Shown here piece by piece: positions 63,382 through 64,000 of a stretch of 64,000 nucleotides of DNA. The notes beneath the pieces were generated by a model. That model worked only from the letters and a program-made list of their open reading frames with translations. It searched no databases and had not been told where the DNA came from. Position numbers and translations under genes: made by a program. The stretch covers positions 111,873,169-111,937,168 of the forward strand of contig NC_089980.1 in assembly GCF_036417845.1 (NCBI RefSeq). The letters are read 5' to 3'. Position 1 is the first letter of the stretch, and every line of letters starts with the position of its first letter. This DNA comes from Apteryx mantelli. Lineage: Eukaryota; Chordata; Aves; Apterygiformes; Apterygidae.

Positions 63382-64000
63382 AATACAAGATGGAAGCTTC
63401 TTTTATTAACATTTTATTAATGTCACATCACTTTGGGCCAGTGAGATGTGCTGTGGCCTCCATTAAACCTTGCTGCTCCAGTTTGCCTTTAGGCTTGCCT
63501 GAAGTGTGCCCTGGAGCATGCTCTGGTCAAAATGGGAGTGAAAGAAAGCCCCCCAAAAAAGAGACTGTGACACTTTCTATTTTGGGAATGGGCAACAGAT
63601 AGTTCTGAGTTGCTTTGTAAAGAAAACCAGGCCTGTCACCTAAGAACAGGGCAGCAGTCACTTCTAGCCCTAGTAGAGACAAAGGTTTAGTGTAAACAGC
63701 TGCAAAGGCTGATCACACACTGTAAAATAATTGCCAAATATTCTTAATAGTGCTGTACTTAAGAAATTGCATGTGAATTAAAAGTACAGTGTTAGTGGCC
63801 ACAGTCCCACTCCCTGCTTGTCTTTACCCTCTGCTGAAAAAGACACTCAAATTTTGTCTGAGACACTTTAGCTCAGTTATTAGTAGTGGAGCTTCAGGAA
63901 GTCATCTTTGCTGTTTCAGAAATCTGTTATATCGATAGATGCGTCTACAAGAAGCATGGATATTCTGTGTGTAAGTAATCTGGCCAGGAACTAAAGTGAT

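Larger units (their letters stand above)
62066..64000 (+). other. BMP5: BMP5 intron 1 to window end
   Basis: AT-rich intron with two further (TA)n runs (62866-62890 and 62982-63001) and a CTCF-like site (63368). BMP5 exon 2 was searched for and is not present. Confidence 0.7.

Noticed and set aside
51649..64000. BMP5 exon 2 within the window
   Set aside because: Intron 1 was scanned for an acceptor followed by a TGGAA-type start and the next propeptide block. The nearest acceptor-like sites (57759, 63141) lead into unrelated sequence.
1..64000. tRNA, rRNA, CRISPR array, bacterial operon or phage genes
   Set aside because: No cloverleaf, spacer-repeat array or tight coding arrangement was seen; the sequence is typical vertebrate nuclear DNA.

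Overview
This is vertebrate nuclear DNA, most likely from a bird. Three things support that: CR1-type LINEs ending in the 8-bp ATTCTGTG-type terminal repeat, a solo retroviral LTR, and an exon that matches the first coding exon of the bone morphogenetic protein gene BMP5. The sequence is AT-rich, single-copy in character and almost entirely non-coding. I saw no bacterial, phage or CRISPR structure. The species cannot be fixed from what I can see.

Layout. Bases 1 to about 17,250 are intergenic DNA holding every transposable element I recognised. These are three degenerate ancient CR1 pieces (about 530-1370, 8340-8870 and 17024-17250), one short younger CR1 3' end (6095-6230), one 2.1-kb 5'-truncated and well-preserved CR1 (9340-11484) and one solo LTR of about 683 bp (3718-4400). 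All five CR1 pieces lie on the minus strand; the LTR is on the plus strand. Bases 17,250-51,158 are a long non-coding stretch with simple repeats, a full consensus CTCF motif (28951), perfect palindromes (13360 lies earlier; 40510 here), a 41-bp tandem duplication (43066) and two CpG-rich spots. They form the 5' flank of BMP5.

The only gene I can support is BMP5 on the plus strand. Coding exon 1 is 51159-51642: start codon, signal peptide and the first part of the TGF-beta-type propeptide, ending at a phase-1 splice donor. Bases 51,643-64,000 are the start of intron 1. Exon 2 was looked for and not found, so the rest of the propeptide and the mature cysteine-knot ligand lie beyond the window. 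BMP5 is a secreted ligand of the BMP5/6/7/8 group acting through BMP receptors and SMAD1/5/8 in skeletal and organ patterning.

No convincing new biological system was found. The observations most worth checking are the apparent transposon-poor tract around BMP5, the candidate CTCF sites flanking its first exon, the repeat and short upstream ORFs just before the BMP5 start, the nearly intact CR1 ORF2, and several candidate conserved non-coding blocks.
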